Shown: one piece after another, positions 21,040-31,529 of the stretch | How the letters are laid out: the number at the start of each line of letters is the position of its first letter | How positions within the stretch are numbered: position 1 is the stretch's first letter | NCBI GenBank assembly: GCA_963556195.1 | Contig: OY744517.1 | Span: 85,475,214 to 85,539,213, forward strand | Direction: 5' to 3' | DNA from: Sepiola atlantica | Lineage: Eukaryota > Mollusca > Cephalopoda > Sepiida > Sepiolidae | DNA length: 64,000 nt | Notes under the pieces: model-generated | What the model saw: only the letters and a program-made list of their open reading frames with translations | Told to the model about the DNA's origin: nothing | The model's database searches: none | Program-made: the position numbers and the translations under genes

Positions 21040-21505
21040 TAGAGAGTTAATCTAACAAGCTCACCATCATTATTTGGAAAAGGAGAAAATAAAAACTAGC
21101 AATTTGAAGTTTCTATTGAAGGGAGATCATATTTTGCTTACATCTGATGGGATGAGCTCTTTGCTGAGGTAAGATATCAAAGTCAATTTTTCTCAACCAT
21201 CTTTTTGACTTTCATTAGGATGGTGTGCTTATGTAGGTTGTGATGTGTTCACATGGATGGTATTTGATCAGTATCAGCTGAGTCACCTAGGTGAAGGAGT
21301 TTGATGTTGTAATACTGAAATCCTTGATGACGTCAGGCATTAATCATAACAGTAATGTTTCCTGTAACATATGAATTATGCATTTTATAAAATAAATATC
21401 ACTATACATCCCGGAATTGAACGAGTGTTATACTCCTTGTGGATCATAATCTTATATAACTTTTTCCCTTCAGGAATATTCTTTGATCTCCGTTTCTGCC
21501 CACCC
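21040..21505. other. No feature recognised
   Basis: No supported feature. Confidence 0.5.
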
Positions 21506-21506
21506 A

Positions 21507-21553
21507 CCCTCTCTCTCTCTGTCTCTCTCTCTCTGTCTCTCTCTCTGTCTCTA

Positions 21554-21586
<33 letters not shown>

Positions 21587-21604
21587 GTCTGTCTCTCTCT
21601 CTCT
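21507..21604. repeat. (CT)n/(CTGT)n microsatellite
   Basis: CT runs broken by regularly spaced CTGTCT. All open frames across it are repeat artefacts. Confidence 0.97.
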
Positions 21605-21964
21605 GGGATACCTAGATCTGTCTCATCTATCATTGTGGTGTGCTTCACCGTCTATTTCTACAGATTCCGGGCTCTATATTTCATTGAGTCAGCACTTATT
21701 TCATTTTCGCTTCCACTTGTGTTGGTGTCCTTTAGTGTAGTAGTCTAATATCTTGTTATATTGTCATAAAAAGATATTCACTCAAGAGAAGCGAAACAAT
21801 AAAAGACATGACGTTGATAAACGCTTTTCTCCTTAATACAAAGTGGATATGTTTCTTCCTTAAGAACAGGAACCGTTTACACAACATACCATCCCATGAT
21901 GCAAAGTAAGAACATTTTTTAAATATATATAAACCAGAATATACTGATCGTGCCATGATTAGGT

Positions 21965-22240
21965 AGATGTGCGGTTGCAAATTGAAAGTTGGTATTGGTG
22001 TGATTACGGATGCTTTACATACTCAGCATCTTAGATGGTTCGACCATATACAGCATGCCATGTCTTGCATTAACTCCATAACGTGCCTGAATATCCCGGT
22101 CACTAAGGATCATGGTAGAACAAGGAAGACCTGGGTCGAATGTGATATTACTGTACACAACCTTTACTGATGCCAAACCCTTTAGATTGAACCGCAGGGA
22201 CAGCAGCCATGAGACGTTTCTTGGTGTTGCCAATCTCCCT
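21965..22240 (+). pseudogene. LINE RT C-terminal fragment
   Basis: Plus frame 21967-22170 reads HTQHLRWFDHIQHA, then ITCLNIPVTKDHGRTRKTWV. 'LRWF.H....' followed by 'GR.RKTW' is the conserved tail of RTE-like LINE polyproteins. A few more diverged codons follow the TGA. No upstream RT. Confidence 0.7.
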
Positions 22241-22244
22241 TCAG

Positions 22245-22997
22245 CATCTTGGGTCTTCGAGGCACTTTCAATACCAAGATAAAAAGAAGATACTTGGCCC
22301 TGTATCTTTGCAACAAATCATAATCATAAAACAAAACTCATTTAAATATATTACATTTTGAAAAAGCACTGAAAGACTTTTGTTACCTTTTTTTGCTTAT
22401 CATACAACTTTACAAGCAATGTACTATCATGTTATTTATGCTCAGTTTCACCATTAAAATACCGTAATATTAAATTTAGTGAGAATTCAAAATGAATGCC
22501 GTACCAAAGCCAAGCCACTTTGGAATAACAAGAACCGAATCTGAAGACGTGTTCAATTTAGTGTCTGGAAACCTTAGTCAATATACGCACATCTTTGTTG
22601 TCATGGCTAACAATTCGGTTGTCAATAAGAGGAACAGACACTAATTTCTACTTGAACTTCCAGAGACAAAAAACTATCTTTTACGATAACAATTAGAGAA
22701 ACGCTGACATACTTGGTGACCAATTAACGCCTATCTATATAATGAACGAGATGATTTTCTTTTCTGTTGGTTTCTTTTAATTTATTTCTTCTGTCTATAG
22801 ATTTTGTCATGGTAAAAGTGAACAGGAATATAAAATGAAAAAGTGAATTCCACTTTGAATCAAATGTCTGTCCCAGAGCATGAAGGAAATCAGTGCAAGC
22901 ATGCTGTAAATTGGTAACACAAACATGGAAACAGTGCACAGGTGATATAAGGCTGGTTTTGCAATTTTGGTAGTATGATCCAGAGCCAGAACTATCT
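22245..22997. other. No feature recognised
   Basis: No supported gene. Minus-strand open frame 22724-23167 overlaps the 5S-like sequence and has no motifs. Confidence 0.5.
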
Positions 22998-23120
22998 GTC
23001 TCGATTAGTCGGAAAGTCTCTGGACACAGCAGTTCTCGTTTGATCACTGTAGTTAAGCGGCGTTGAGCCTGGTCAGTATCAGATGTGTGACCATTTGATG
23101 AACCCAGGTATTGTAGGTTT
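22998..23120 (+). pseudogene. 5S rRNA-like sequence (5S pseudogene or SINE head)
   Basis: 123 nt, close to the ~120 nt of 5S rRNA, starting GTCT like animal 5S. From 23031 the match is strong: AGTTCTCGTTTGATCACTG, TAGTTAAGC, GCGTTGAGCCTGGTCAGTA, GTGTGACC, then CCCAGGTATTGTAGG. This spans the internal pol III promoter (box A, intermediate element, box C region), with substitutions in each. The first ~30 nt are diverged. 5S-derived SINEs (SINE3 class) are known in animals; a simple pseudogene is the alternative. Confidence 0.75.
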
Positions 23121-23408
23121 GAAGACGGTGATACTTTCCTGCAGAAAACTAATGTTGTCAATATCATCTCACCTGACTGGGATATATGTGCTACTGGGGA
23201 CCACGTGTGAATTTAATGTTCCCTGGAAAATTCTTCTTTCAGATAAATACTGGTCAAACTTCTTCTTTCGTGTGAATCAGATGATTCTGGTGTTGGCATT
23301 AGTTTCCCTGATGTTTTTCTAGTTAGAAATCTTTCTGGAAAGACATTGGGTACTTACAGGAAGGACCACGAGAAGGTTGCCAACATCCCTAAGTGAAAGT
23401 GGTATTGT

Positions 23409-23481
23409 GGTACTGGATTCGAACTTGGAACACCCAGGTCTTCAGTCCGTGTCGATATCCACTTAACCACCGTCACCTCCC
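23409..23481 (-). pseudogene. tRNA-like sequence (SINE head candidate)
   Basis: On minus: GGTGACGGTGGTTAAGTGGA (box A-like) and, ~40 nt later, AAGTTCGAATCCAGTACC, a near-perfect box B in a T-loop context. The spacing suits a tRNA with a long variable arm. Acceptor pairing is poor. Confidence 0.5.
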
Positions 23482-23499
23482 ACTGGTCAAACGACCAGG

Positions 23500-23950
23500 G
23501 TGAATACCGCACCCGGCTGTCAGAAGTGTTTTGGATGATTTTGACATTAGTTTTTGAAGATCTTTGCGGGAAGATGTCACCATTCTCTCACATACAGCGT
23601 CTGGGTTTATTTTAATTTGTTCTCTTTAGATAAAATGTTAGCAGAAAAAGGTATATAGAGTTGCTTTTAACAGTAACAACATATTAAACAAGAACGGGCA
23701 TTCTCAAGATGCATCAATTCGATCTGTGCATTCAACAATGAAAATACTATTTAAAGTTTAAGCGTAACAAACTGATCAACGGATAAACAAAGCCGCATAG
23801 AAATGCAAAGGTTCATCTAAAAAGCAACAAAAAACAACAACAACAAAAACAGCAAAAAACGCTACTGCGTATATATAGTAATCTGTTAAATTTGAAAACT
23901 TGCATCTTATATATGAGGCGACTAGATGAGTAACGTGTGAAACGCCACTT
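23500..23950. other. No gene recognised
   Basis: A short block near 23530-23580 repeats wording of 23280-23345 (GATGATT...GACATTAGTTT...ATCTTT.CGG/TGG), so the tRNA-like sequence may interrupt a duplicated segment. Confidence 0.4.
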
Positions 23951-23952
23951 TT

Positions 23953-24095
23953 AAAAGAATGAGTAAACCGTGTGTGAAGTTTTAAAAAGTGAAGTTTTAA
24001 AAAAGTGAAGTTTTAAAAAAATGAGTAAACCGTGTTTGAAGTTTAAAAAAAATGAAGTTTTAAAAAAATGAGTAAACCGTGTGTGAAGTTTCTCA
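23953..24095. repeat. Degenerate short tandem repeat
   Basis: ATGAGTAAACCGTGTGTGAAG and GTGAAGTTTTAAAAAA alternate in three irregular rounds. Confidence 0.9.
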
Positions 24096-24426
24096 ACATT
24101 AAAACTGCCATAACTATCGAACGAATCAAGATATTTTAGTGTTTTTTTTAATGGAGCGAACAGCATGTTGTTTTACTGCTATGCCCCAAATAAATTGCAG
24201 TTTAAAGGAAATAAATCATAAACGCGATACTCTTGCATCTATTGCCCCCCCCCTAACCGACGATGGTTATTAATGCATCAATGATCATAATAACATGTAA
24301 CAAAAATGAATGATAATGAATGAAAGGTCAGTCGAAAACAATGATAGTAAGAGAAAGAGGAGGAAGCAACTAGATTAGGAAACTAGGAGTAACACTTATG
24401 TGATCGTGGTAGTCATTTATCGTCGT

Positions 24427-24660
24427 AGTCCAATAAATTGTTGTCTGGGTCGTCCTGAAGCTGTTGGGAAGCCTGTGCTGTAGATGCAGCATCCTGCTGA
24501 TGTTGTAGCTCGTGTTGCTCACGAAAAAGCTTCACAGTGAGGTTGGCTGATGTAGATGGCAAGGATTTTGAGGTCAGCTATCTTGTCTAGCTTCAACAGC
24601 AGCGGTGTGTCATATTTTGAGGGAAGGTGAACATTACAAAGATTAAAATTAGACATTCTG
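24427..24660 (-). pseudogene. Possible C-terminal coding remnant, unidentified
   Basis: The minus strand from ~24560 to the stop at ~24425 is open and reads SKSLPSTSANLTVKLFREQ, then a Q-rich stretch (ELQHQQDAASTAQASQQLQ) and an acidic end DPDNNLLDYDDK before the stop. A second frame upstream starts at ~24655. Composition looks protein-like but I cannot assign a family. Confidence 0.3.
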
Positions 24661-25515
24661 TAGGCACCCTTCTAAGGCATCAAGCGATCACTGCCAAAGG
24701 GCGAATCGTCACGGTACTCCATGTCCAGGAGATACCCTTAACGATAGCCGAGATGGAACACAAACTTTTGTGCATCCTGGAATTTGTTGGGGTTACAAGG
24801 TTTGCACTGAACAACGAGCAGCTTCAGTTAATCAAATCGGCCACCTGAGAAGCTCTTGGGGTAGGGGACTCTCGGGGGGACTAAAATGCTATGATAAAAC
24901 GAATTTCAATATGTCTGGTGCATAACACATTACTCCTCTAGCGCCTCATATTAAAGACGATAGCTTTTATTACTAGAAACTACATAATAAAATTTGTCAA
25001 TCATGCAAGGCAAATAACACTTCACCAAATAATTTTCTAACTAATAACACAACAACTTTTAAGTAAAATTCGACTTCATTCATCAACATACTGTACCATA
25101 TACGGCATGAACAAAAAAAACGAACAGGACGGCAGAACTATGAAAAATATGTACAGATAACAATCCTGAATAAAAATGTAAAATTACAATTAGATTCTAG
25201 TTCAGACGTGTCAATTATTAACATGCATACATGGAAAAAGTTGGGAAAAACGACAATGCTAAGAACCAACAAAATAGCCGAAACGGTGACTGGTGCAAAA
25301 ATGAAATTCGAGGGTGAAATTATTACCAACATTATGTTAAACAGAACTACCAAATAATTAAAAATGTTCGTATTAAAATATTCCAACAATTTATTTGGCA
25401 CAGACTTGATGCAGCGGTTCAACCTATGAGGGTTACATACCAACATTTTCATCCAGAAAATAAAACATCAGAAAAATGAAAAAAGGTATTTGTTTCAACC
25501 ATTAAAAATCATATT
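24660..25515. other. No feature recognised
   Basis: Two open frames (24627-24848 plus; 25138-25452 minus) lack recognisable motifs; the latter is very hydrophobic and AT-driven. Confidence 0.4.
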
Positions 25516-25518
25516 AAA

Positions 25519-25785
25519 TTGACTGAAAATATGTTGTCGGCAGAAATTAAAGCGCATAAGGACACAAAACTCACGGTGCAAATAGCTAAGACTAAGCTGA
25601 AAGAAATCAAGTCAAATTTTTTGGATAACCAGCTGAAGGTTAAAGACAGTGAACTCATGGTTCCAGAGCTGGTATCTCAAAAGTTGCAGCTCAAAGATGC
25701 CTTAGACTATGAAATATAAAATGAGTTGTCTTGAAGGTGAATATCGAAGTAAAGAAGACATTTTCAAGGTAAAAGATGTGCTAAA
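25519..25785 (+). pseudogene. Coiled-coil protein remnant
   Basis: An open plus frame (66 codons from 25519) is rich in K/E/L with heptad-like spacing: AEIKAHKDTKLTVQIAKTKL, then KVKDSELMVPELVSQKLQL. After its stop, a shifted frame continues in the same style (SCLEGEYRSKEDIFKVKDVL). This suggests a frameshifted exon or processed copy of a coiled-coil protein, possibly of intermediate-filament rod type. No splice sites or start context could be defended, and an ancestral gene is not identified. Confidence 0.4.
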
Positions 25786-25813
25786 AAATCAGATAATAAA
25801 CAATAACAAATAT

Positions 25814-25817
<4 letters not shown>

Positions 25818-25860
<43 letters not shown>
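25818..25860. repeat. (TA)n microsatellite
   Basis: Left TA flank of TIR element E3. Confidence 0.98.
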
Positions 25861-25862
<2 letters not shown>

Positions 25863-26090
25863 ATACATGTTTGATTAAACAGAAGTAGAAAGTTTATGTT
25901 TGTTCTTAACCTGTGTTCCAAATCATGCGCCTGAAGACAACTTATATGAGTCGAAAACATTTGCAATTATTCATGTAAACATTGAAGTACAACATTAGAT
26001 CGTTGGTCCTCAAACTCGAAAAATCGGATAAAAAAACAAACAGAAACTTTTACTTCTGTTTAATCAAATATGTATCAATGAAGGAATTCT
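25858..26090 (+). mobile_element. TA-flanked TIR element E3
   Basis: Arms of ~50 bp: TTGATACATGTTTGATTAAA CAGAAGTAGAAAG at the left, inverted as CTTTTACTTCTG TTTAATCAAATATGTATCAA at the right. Internal CTGAAGA...GAGTCGAAAAC (25931-25958) is related to the hammerhead-like motif of E4. No coding capacity. Confidence 0.85.
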
Positions 26091-26101
26091 GCACAAATAT
26101 G

Positions 26102-26104
<3 letters not shown>

Positions 26105-26166
<62 letters not shown>
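26105..26166. repeat. (TA)n microsatellite
   Basis: Right TA flank of E3. Confidence 0.98.
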
Positions 26167-26169
<3 letters not shown>

Positions 26170-26170
<1 letters not shown>

Positions 26171-26745
26171 CATATATATAGTTCATATATATAAGGTTTT
26201 ATGTGGTTGTTTGTTTTCATACGGTATGTAATAAAAGTCAAATAAAACTGCATCAAAGTCATTGTTATCTTACTTGACACTATATGAGAAGTACAGGTGT
26301 CTGAAATCCATCTCCATTCATTAAAGTCAATCTAGGTAGAAGTGACAACCCGGGATACAATTATAAGCTATGATTGATGATTGTGACAGCTTAAGGGATA
26401 ATAATAGCCAGCAAAATTCCTAGACTGTATCTAAAATACAGAACAAACTGTAAAACCGTGTTATGAGGGGTGGGGTGTCATCATATTTATCAGCAAATAT
26501 TTGTTATCTTGAATGACCAACAGTTCGATTCTTCAGCATGTACATAAATAAATGAAGGATTCAAATTTGTTTAAAGGAAGCAATATTAATTCCATACACT
26601 CCTTAGGTTTAGCTACTTTACTAGAGATGAGAATAAAGAGATGGAATTGAGACCTTCACAATAATAAATGGGATTTATAAATATGGAACATGATTTTCTT
26701 TTAGTATCTTTCCTTGCACTGGACGTTTACTGGCAATTAAGGTGT
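26170..26745. other. No feature recognised
   Basis: No supported feature. Confidence 0.5.

Positions 26746-26746
<1 letters not shown>

Positions 26747-26783
<37 letters not shown>
26747..26783. repeat. (TA)n microsatellite
   Basis: Left TA flank of E2. Confidence 0.98.
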
Positions 26784-26785
<2 letters not shown>

Positions 26786-27093
26786 GAAATGAAAAAGGAA
26801 AAACCAACCACTTTTTTCACTCAGAACCATCAACATTTATTTCATTCCACGCGACTGACATCACCAAGCCCGGACCTCGGTCCTAATGCTTCCAGTTGTG
26901 GCTACTACTTCTTCCCATCAACCCATCATGTCAACCCAATATGTTCACGTACTTGCATGACATTTTTCTTAATATTATCATCCTGAAGAAGTCTTACAAA
27001 TAAAGACGAAACGTTGATGAACACATAAAAAACATCCTTTTTGGTTTTTCCTTTTTCATTTCCCATTACGTCGGATTACCTTCATCCTTCCTT

Positions 27094-27098
<5 letters not shown>
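26784..27098 (+). mobile_element. TA-flanked TIR element E2
   Basis: Left arm GGGAAATGAAAAAGGAAAAA CCAACC matches only the inner part of the long right arm (27030-27098: CATCCTTTTTGGTTTTTCC ... TTTCCCATTACGTCGGATTA ... CATCCTTCCTTTCTCAT). It is the same family as E1 but with the full arm on the opposite side, and carries ~150 bp of extra internal sequence. Contains a hammerhead-like motif at 26978-27021. Confidence 0.85.
26978..27021 (+). ncRNA. Hammerhead-like motif in E2
   Basis: CTGAAGA (26983-26989), one extra A, stem II GTCTT/AAGAC (26991-26995/27003-27007), GAAA, ACGT, T, then GATGA pairing with the upstream TCATC. Same layout as in E1. Cleavage not shown. Confidence 0.35.

Positions 27099-27163
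<65 letters not shown>
27099..27163. repeat. (TA)n microsatellite
   Basis: Shared by E2 (right flank) and E4 (left flank). Confidence 0.98.
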
Positions 27164-27164
<1 letters not shown>

Positions 27165-27165
<1 letters not shown>

Positions 27166-27662
27166 TTAGGCAGTATTTCTTCATTGATGCATGTTTGATT
27201 AAACAACAGAGACAGCACTATCAAACACAACACTATCTGAACACGACACCCCCCAAAAAGATTCCCGGGACATAATAGGCAAAAACACTGCCATCTTCGC
27301 GGTCTAAAATTGCAACCTGCGCCTCCCCATAATTGAAGCCTTACTCATTCAAGCAAAGAAACCCACCATCAATCAAGCTCGATATGAGGGGGGGGGGGGG
27401 AGAAGATATACTTAAATACCTTAAATATATATTTTTTTAAAAAGTTTTAATCGAGTTTCTCAATAAATTCACCAATTTAGTTTGCATAACTCCTCACGTA
27501 CCTGATGAAGACTCATGGGAGTCGAAAACGTTAGCAGATTTGGCGAGTTCCTGTTCACACTCGAACAGAACATTAGATCATTAGTCTGTCAACATGAAAA
27601 GATGGATCAAAAATGAAACAAACAGGAATTGTCCCTGTTGTTTAATCAAACATGCATCAATA
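27165..27662 (+). mobile_element. TA-flanked TIR element E4
   Basis: ATTGATGCATGTTTGATTAA ACAACAG at 27183 is inverted at 27634-27661 (CTGTTGTTTAATCAAACATG CATCAAT). Related to E3 through the TIR and through ATTAGATCATTAGTC-like internal sequence. Contains a hammerhead-like core at 27502-27535: CTGATGA, A, stem II GACTC/GAGTC with loop ATGG, GAAA, then palindromic AACGTT. Confidence 0.8.
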
Positions 27663-27668
27663 CATATA

Positions 27669-28422
27669 TGTTGCATAGACTCTTGCTTGGGCCGTGGCAG
27701 TTCTCATTTAGTATACTCGTCCCGGAACGGTCCGTGGCAGTTCTCGTTTTATCACTCGTCATTTTTAACATCATAAATCATATAGTTTGCATACCTTTAA
27801 ATTTCTCGTGCCCTCTCTTCTTTCCAGGTCGCGTGGAGGGGTGTGTCGTCTAGTGGTTGTCTTCTTTCTTCTCTTTTGTACTGCTGGGAACATCGTCGCT
27901 ACAACAAAAACTTCATGACCGACTCCGATGACAAACAATCTGTTAAATTTAATTTCTGTTTTCATTTCAAGTTATATATAGCTGAGAGATATTTATTAAC
28001 GTCGAGAGAGAGAGAGCAAATTACTGCTTCCATAATTACTTATCAATTAAGTCTTAACCATTCGTGGAGGGGGGAAAAGAGATCTTTCGTCTGTATTTTC
28101 TTAGGAAATTCATTCCCTTAATCAAATTGCGGACTACATCCTAAATCACGTCTGATAGGTTCGTCTCTAAAACCCAGATTGCTAAAACTCGTTTCTCACG
28201 AAGAACGAGCGACGTCATCGATTCCCTCTGCTTCCCACGCAAAAGCCTGTAACGTTACGGAGCCTCTATCGCAGATGCACATTGACCCTTGATCTGAGGT
28301 GAGCTACGACTGTGAGAACAGGCCCTATTCTGCACTCGACTGCACGGGTCCACCCGCACTAATTCGCGCAAGTCAAACCAACGATTTCCAACAGATACGT
28401 CCATTCCCATAGGGCCATTATT

Positions 28423-28427
<5 letters not shown>
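27669..28427 (+). mobile_element. Solo LTR, family L1 copy A
   Basis: 759 bp beginning TGTTGC and ending CAACA, typical TG...CA LTR termini, with ATATA on both sides as a possible 5-bp target duplication inside a TA tract. It aligns along its length with 52712-53496 inverted (GCGTGGAGGGGTGTGTCGTC, CTTCATGACCGA, GTGCACATTGACCCTTGATC-like blocks, CTGCACTCGACTG). The 5' part has a tandem GTGGCAGTTCTCGTTT motif. No internal retroelement genes adjoin it. Confidence 0.75.

Positions 28428-28484
<57 letters not shown>
28428..28484. repeat. (TA)n microsatellite
   Basis: Right part of a TA tract that the solo LTR seems to have split. Confidence 0.98.
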
Positions 28485-28487
<3 letters not shown>

Positions 28488-28679
28488 GACAATTAGATTT
28501 TTTTCCTAATAGAGTTGTGAAAATCTAAAAAATAAACTCGATAAATTCAGAAATAATGGCAAAACAAAGAATTAAAACAGATATTTTGAGGGTCTACCTA
28601 ATGAAATATTTAAGAGATTTTGATATATATTCCCATTATATATTCTGTGAAATTCTAGGTATTTGTCTATCTCTATTTA

Positions 28680-28950
28680 TATAAAGTTTGGTATGTATAT
28701 ATATACCTATTTCTATGTATACTATTCATTCCTAAGCTAATTAACCGATCACTATGAATTTTGGAATACAGCTGCTAGGCGTAAGCGTGGGTAATGTGTG
28801 ATCTATTTAGTTGAATTATGTTTCATACAAAACGAGACAAGAGGGGTGGAAATCATTAATGAAAATTTAGATTCCTCAGATTTTTGTGAAACTTTAATGG
28901 GTGGTAGACATCAATTAACAAATATTCCCTAAATTTCAGTTTCTTTGTAC
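28680..28950. repeat. Dispersed repeat R1, copy 2
   Basis: Direct match to 3940-4170. Confidence 0.7.
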
Positions 28951-29515
28951 TTTAAAGAGTTTTAAAGGGCGTAACATTGATCAACCTCCCATTTGAATAT
29001 TCAAATATTTCAGATTTACACTGAATTTGTTCCATAGTTATTAGACACCAATTAAGAAAAATTCCCTGAATTTCAATTTCTTCTTAATACCTCTTAAGCT
29101 TAAGCATTAAATTTGAGACGTTTGGGGCATTTATTTCACTCATTATGAGACAAATATTTATCTAGTATATTTATATATATATGACATTTATTTACCATTA
29201 AAAGTTGAAGGGACTATTAATTAAAATAAAAGGTGCCAAAAGAGACCTAATAAATAAATAAATAAATAAATAAATAAAGATTAAAAACAAACGGTATATG
29301 TGCTTACAAAAAACCCCCTGATAACCTTGGATTCAGGTATGGCTTCAATGCGAAAGCATTAGCAGAACCTCAACTGACAAGACAGATTTATTGGTGTGCC
29401 GCCATACAAAAGACATGACAAATCTCTGCTAAAGTGGCTTCAGCTTGCTAATATATTTTTGTTGAAGCCAGAGTTAAACAGGCCAAGGTCAAGTTACTGG
29501 AAAACCCTTGACGCG
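28951..29515. other. No gene; (AAAT)n at 29249-29278
   Basis: AT-rich; only a tetranucleotide microsatellite is clear. Confidence 0.6.
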
Positions 29516-29587
29516 TGACGTCATTGATATAGGCAGAGCAATGGCCGGCAAGTTGCACAAATAAAAACAATTGACATCTCATTTATT
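29516..29587. repeat. 72-bp direct repeat, copy 1
   Basis: Contains AATGGCCGGCAAGTTGCACA and AATAAAAACAATTGACATCT; copy 2 at 30743-30813 differs at few positions. Confidence 0.85.
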
Positions 29588-30387
29588 CCAATTCGGATGG
29601 AACTTTCAGCATTTATTTAGGATTTTGCATGTAACATAATGCATATTATCTTATGAGGAAACTTATTTGAAAAATATATATACATATTTACTAAGTACAG
29701 TTTACTAAGTACAGTTTGGGTGTTAGAATGTAGACAACATAATTTGAGTGTGTAGAGGATAAGACATTAGCAAACGAAAGAAGGGTAAAGTTTATCCATA
29801 CAAAATGAATTAATTTTATTCGATAACTTGTTAAGACAATGAAAATGAAGAATTGGTAAAGATCGAGAGTTTAAATAGTCCAAGAAATGCTCTAGGAGAA
29901 AGTTGTTTAGCATGCAAGAAGAAATTGAGTACAGTGTTCATTTCGGCTGTCGCCGTATGCGTTTACACTTGTATAAATGAATAGGCATGAAGATATGTGT
30001 GTGTATTAGCGTGCCTTTGTTTTGTAAGTGAATTAATGTGTACGTCTATGAATTTGAATACATGTGTGTTTGTTGAGCGGTGTGTGCGTGTGTATGTTTC
30101 GCTGGCCATACAATAGTTCGTGAATGTTTCTCGTCATATATGTGCTATTACTAAGAGTCTTTCGGGTCCCCAAATGGAGCCAGGCTGCATTTTAACGTCA
30201 CACCGTTGTTGTCTCTGAAAGAAGAACAGAAAAGAGAAAAAACTCTGTGTTTGGGTTTTCATACTACACACCAATATTCTTGAATTTTTGATTGGTTGAA
30301 GGAAACTGCTGATTTGAACTATTGTCCAATTAAAAGTAAATACGTCATTCTTACCGCTGCTGCTTTAAACAAGTGTACTACTAAATT

Positions 30388-30690
30388 TGTATACATTTTT
30401 GTCAAAATAATGTTTCTTCATTTTGTTCGTTTTTATGAAAATAAATCAGATGTTATCAATAAAAAAATATTATTGACTAAGGTTATCCTTCAAATACAAT
30501 CATATGTTAACTAAAAAAAAAATAACTTTAAATTATTTTAAATGCGTTTACGAATTTGAAATCCCTAAAAATATTTTTTCAACACAACAATTTGCCCATA
30601 CTCTCTTGTTTTTAAATTATCCATGTTTTAACGCTTGCGATGTCTACTTTTTGTTAAATAATGTTTTCATCAATGTATTTCTTTCTTTTT
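30388..30690. repeat. Local duplication, copy 1
   Basis: ATGAAAATAAATCAGATGTT and AAATATTATTGACTAAGGTT recur at 30850-30905. A second block, CTCTTGTTTTTAAAT...TTAAATAA.GTTTTCAT, recurs near 31170-31225. Confidence 0.8.
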
Positions 30691-30742
30691 ACCTGTATAC
30701 AATGTTTTTTTTCTGTTTTTTCTTTTCTTTTATTCTGCAAGG

Positions 30743-30813
30743 GGATGTCATTGGTATAGGTACCGCAATGGCCGGCAAGTCGCACAAATAAAAACAATTG
30801 ACACCTCATTTAT
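30743..30813. repeat. 72-bp direct repeat, copy 2
   Basis: Partner of 29516-29587 (AATGGCCGGCAAGTCGCACA). It lies at the junction of the two local-duplication copies. Confidence 0.85.
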
Positions 30814-31240
30814 TTTGAATAAAAAAATAATATTTCTACATTTTCTTGTTTTTATGAAAATAAATCAGATGTTATACATAAAAAAATATTATTGACTAAG
30901 GTTATTATCATTCAAATACAATCACATTGTACTCCAATGCAGTGCGATATCCGAAGTTTAAAAACAATAAAAAAGGGTTCACTAGTCTAAAAAAGAAAAA
31001 GTTCCCGTCCCCCACCCAAAATATAAAACGTGCTAGCTTGCCATTAATTATAAAGAGACACCAGACAAGACGTTAGATATGTCCCACCAGCCGAGAATGG
31101 GGTCTGCAATGAAGCAAAACTGATAGTCGAAATCTAAGAAAGAAAAGTTTAAATTTCTTATTTTTAGCTGTCTCTTGTTTTTAAATAATGCGATGACTTC
31201 TTTTAGTTAAATAAGGTTTTCATTCAGGTATTTCCCTCTT
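30814..31240. repeat. Local duplication, copy 2
   Basis: Partner of 30388-30690, with ~230 bp of extra sequence between the two matching blocks. Confidence 0.75.
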
Positions 31241-31417
31241 TAACGCAACTATTAAATTGCCTTTATTGTGTAACGTCATAGCTAAGTGCTCCTTCGTCAG
31301 ACCTACACAAAAGTAGAATAGCCCTCTCACCCATCTTAATGGCCGGAGAAATGTCCCCACAATAAATTTTGCTTATGAGAGGGAAACACATCTTCAGTCC
31401 TCTACAGACTTATTTTA

Positions 31418-31498
<81 letters not shown>
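31418..31498. repeat. Compound (TC)n(TA)n microsatellite
   Basis: CT run passing directly into a TA run. Confidence 0.98.
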
Positions 31499-31500
<2 letters not shown>

Positions 31501-31529
31501 AAGACTTTTATTTACCTGAAATACCCAAT

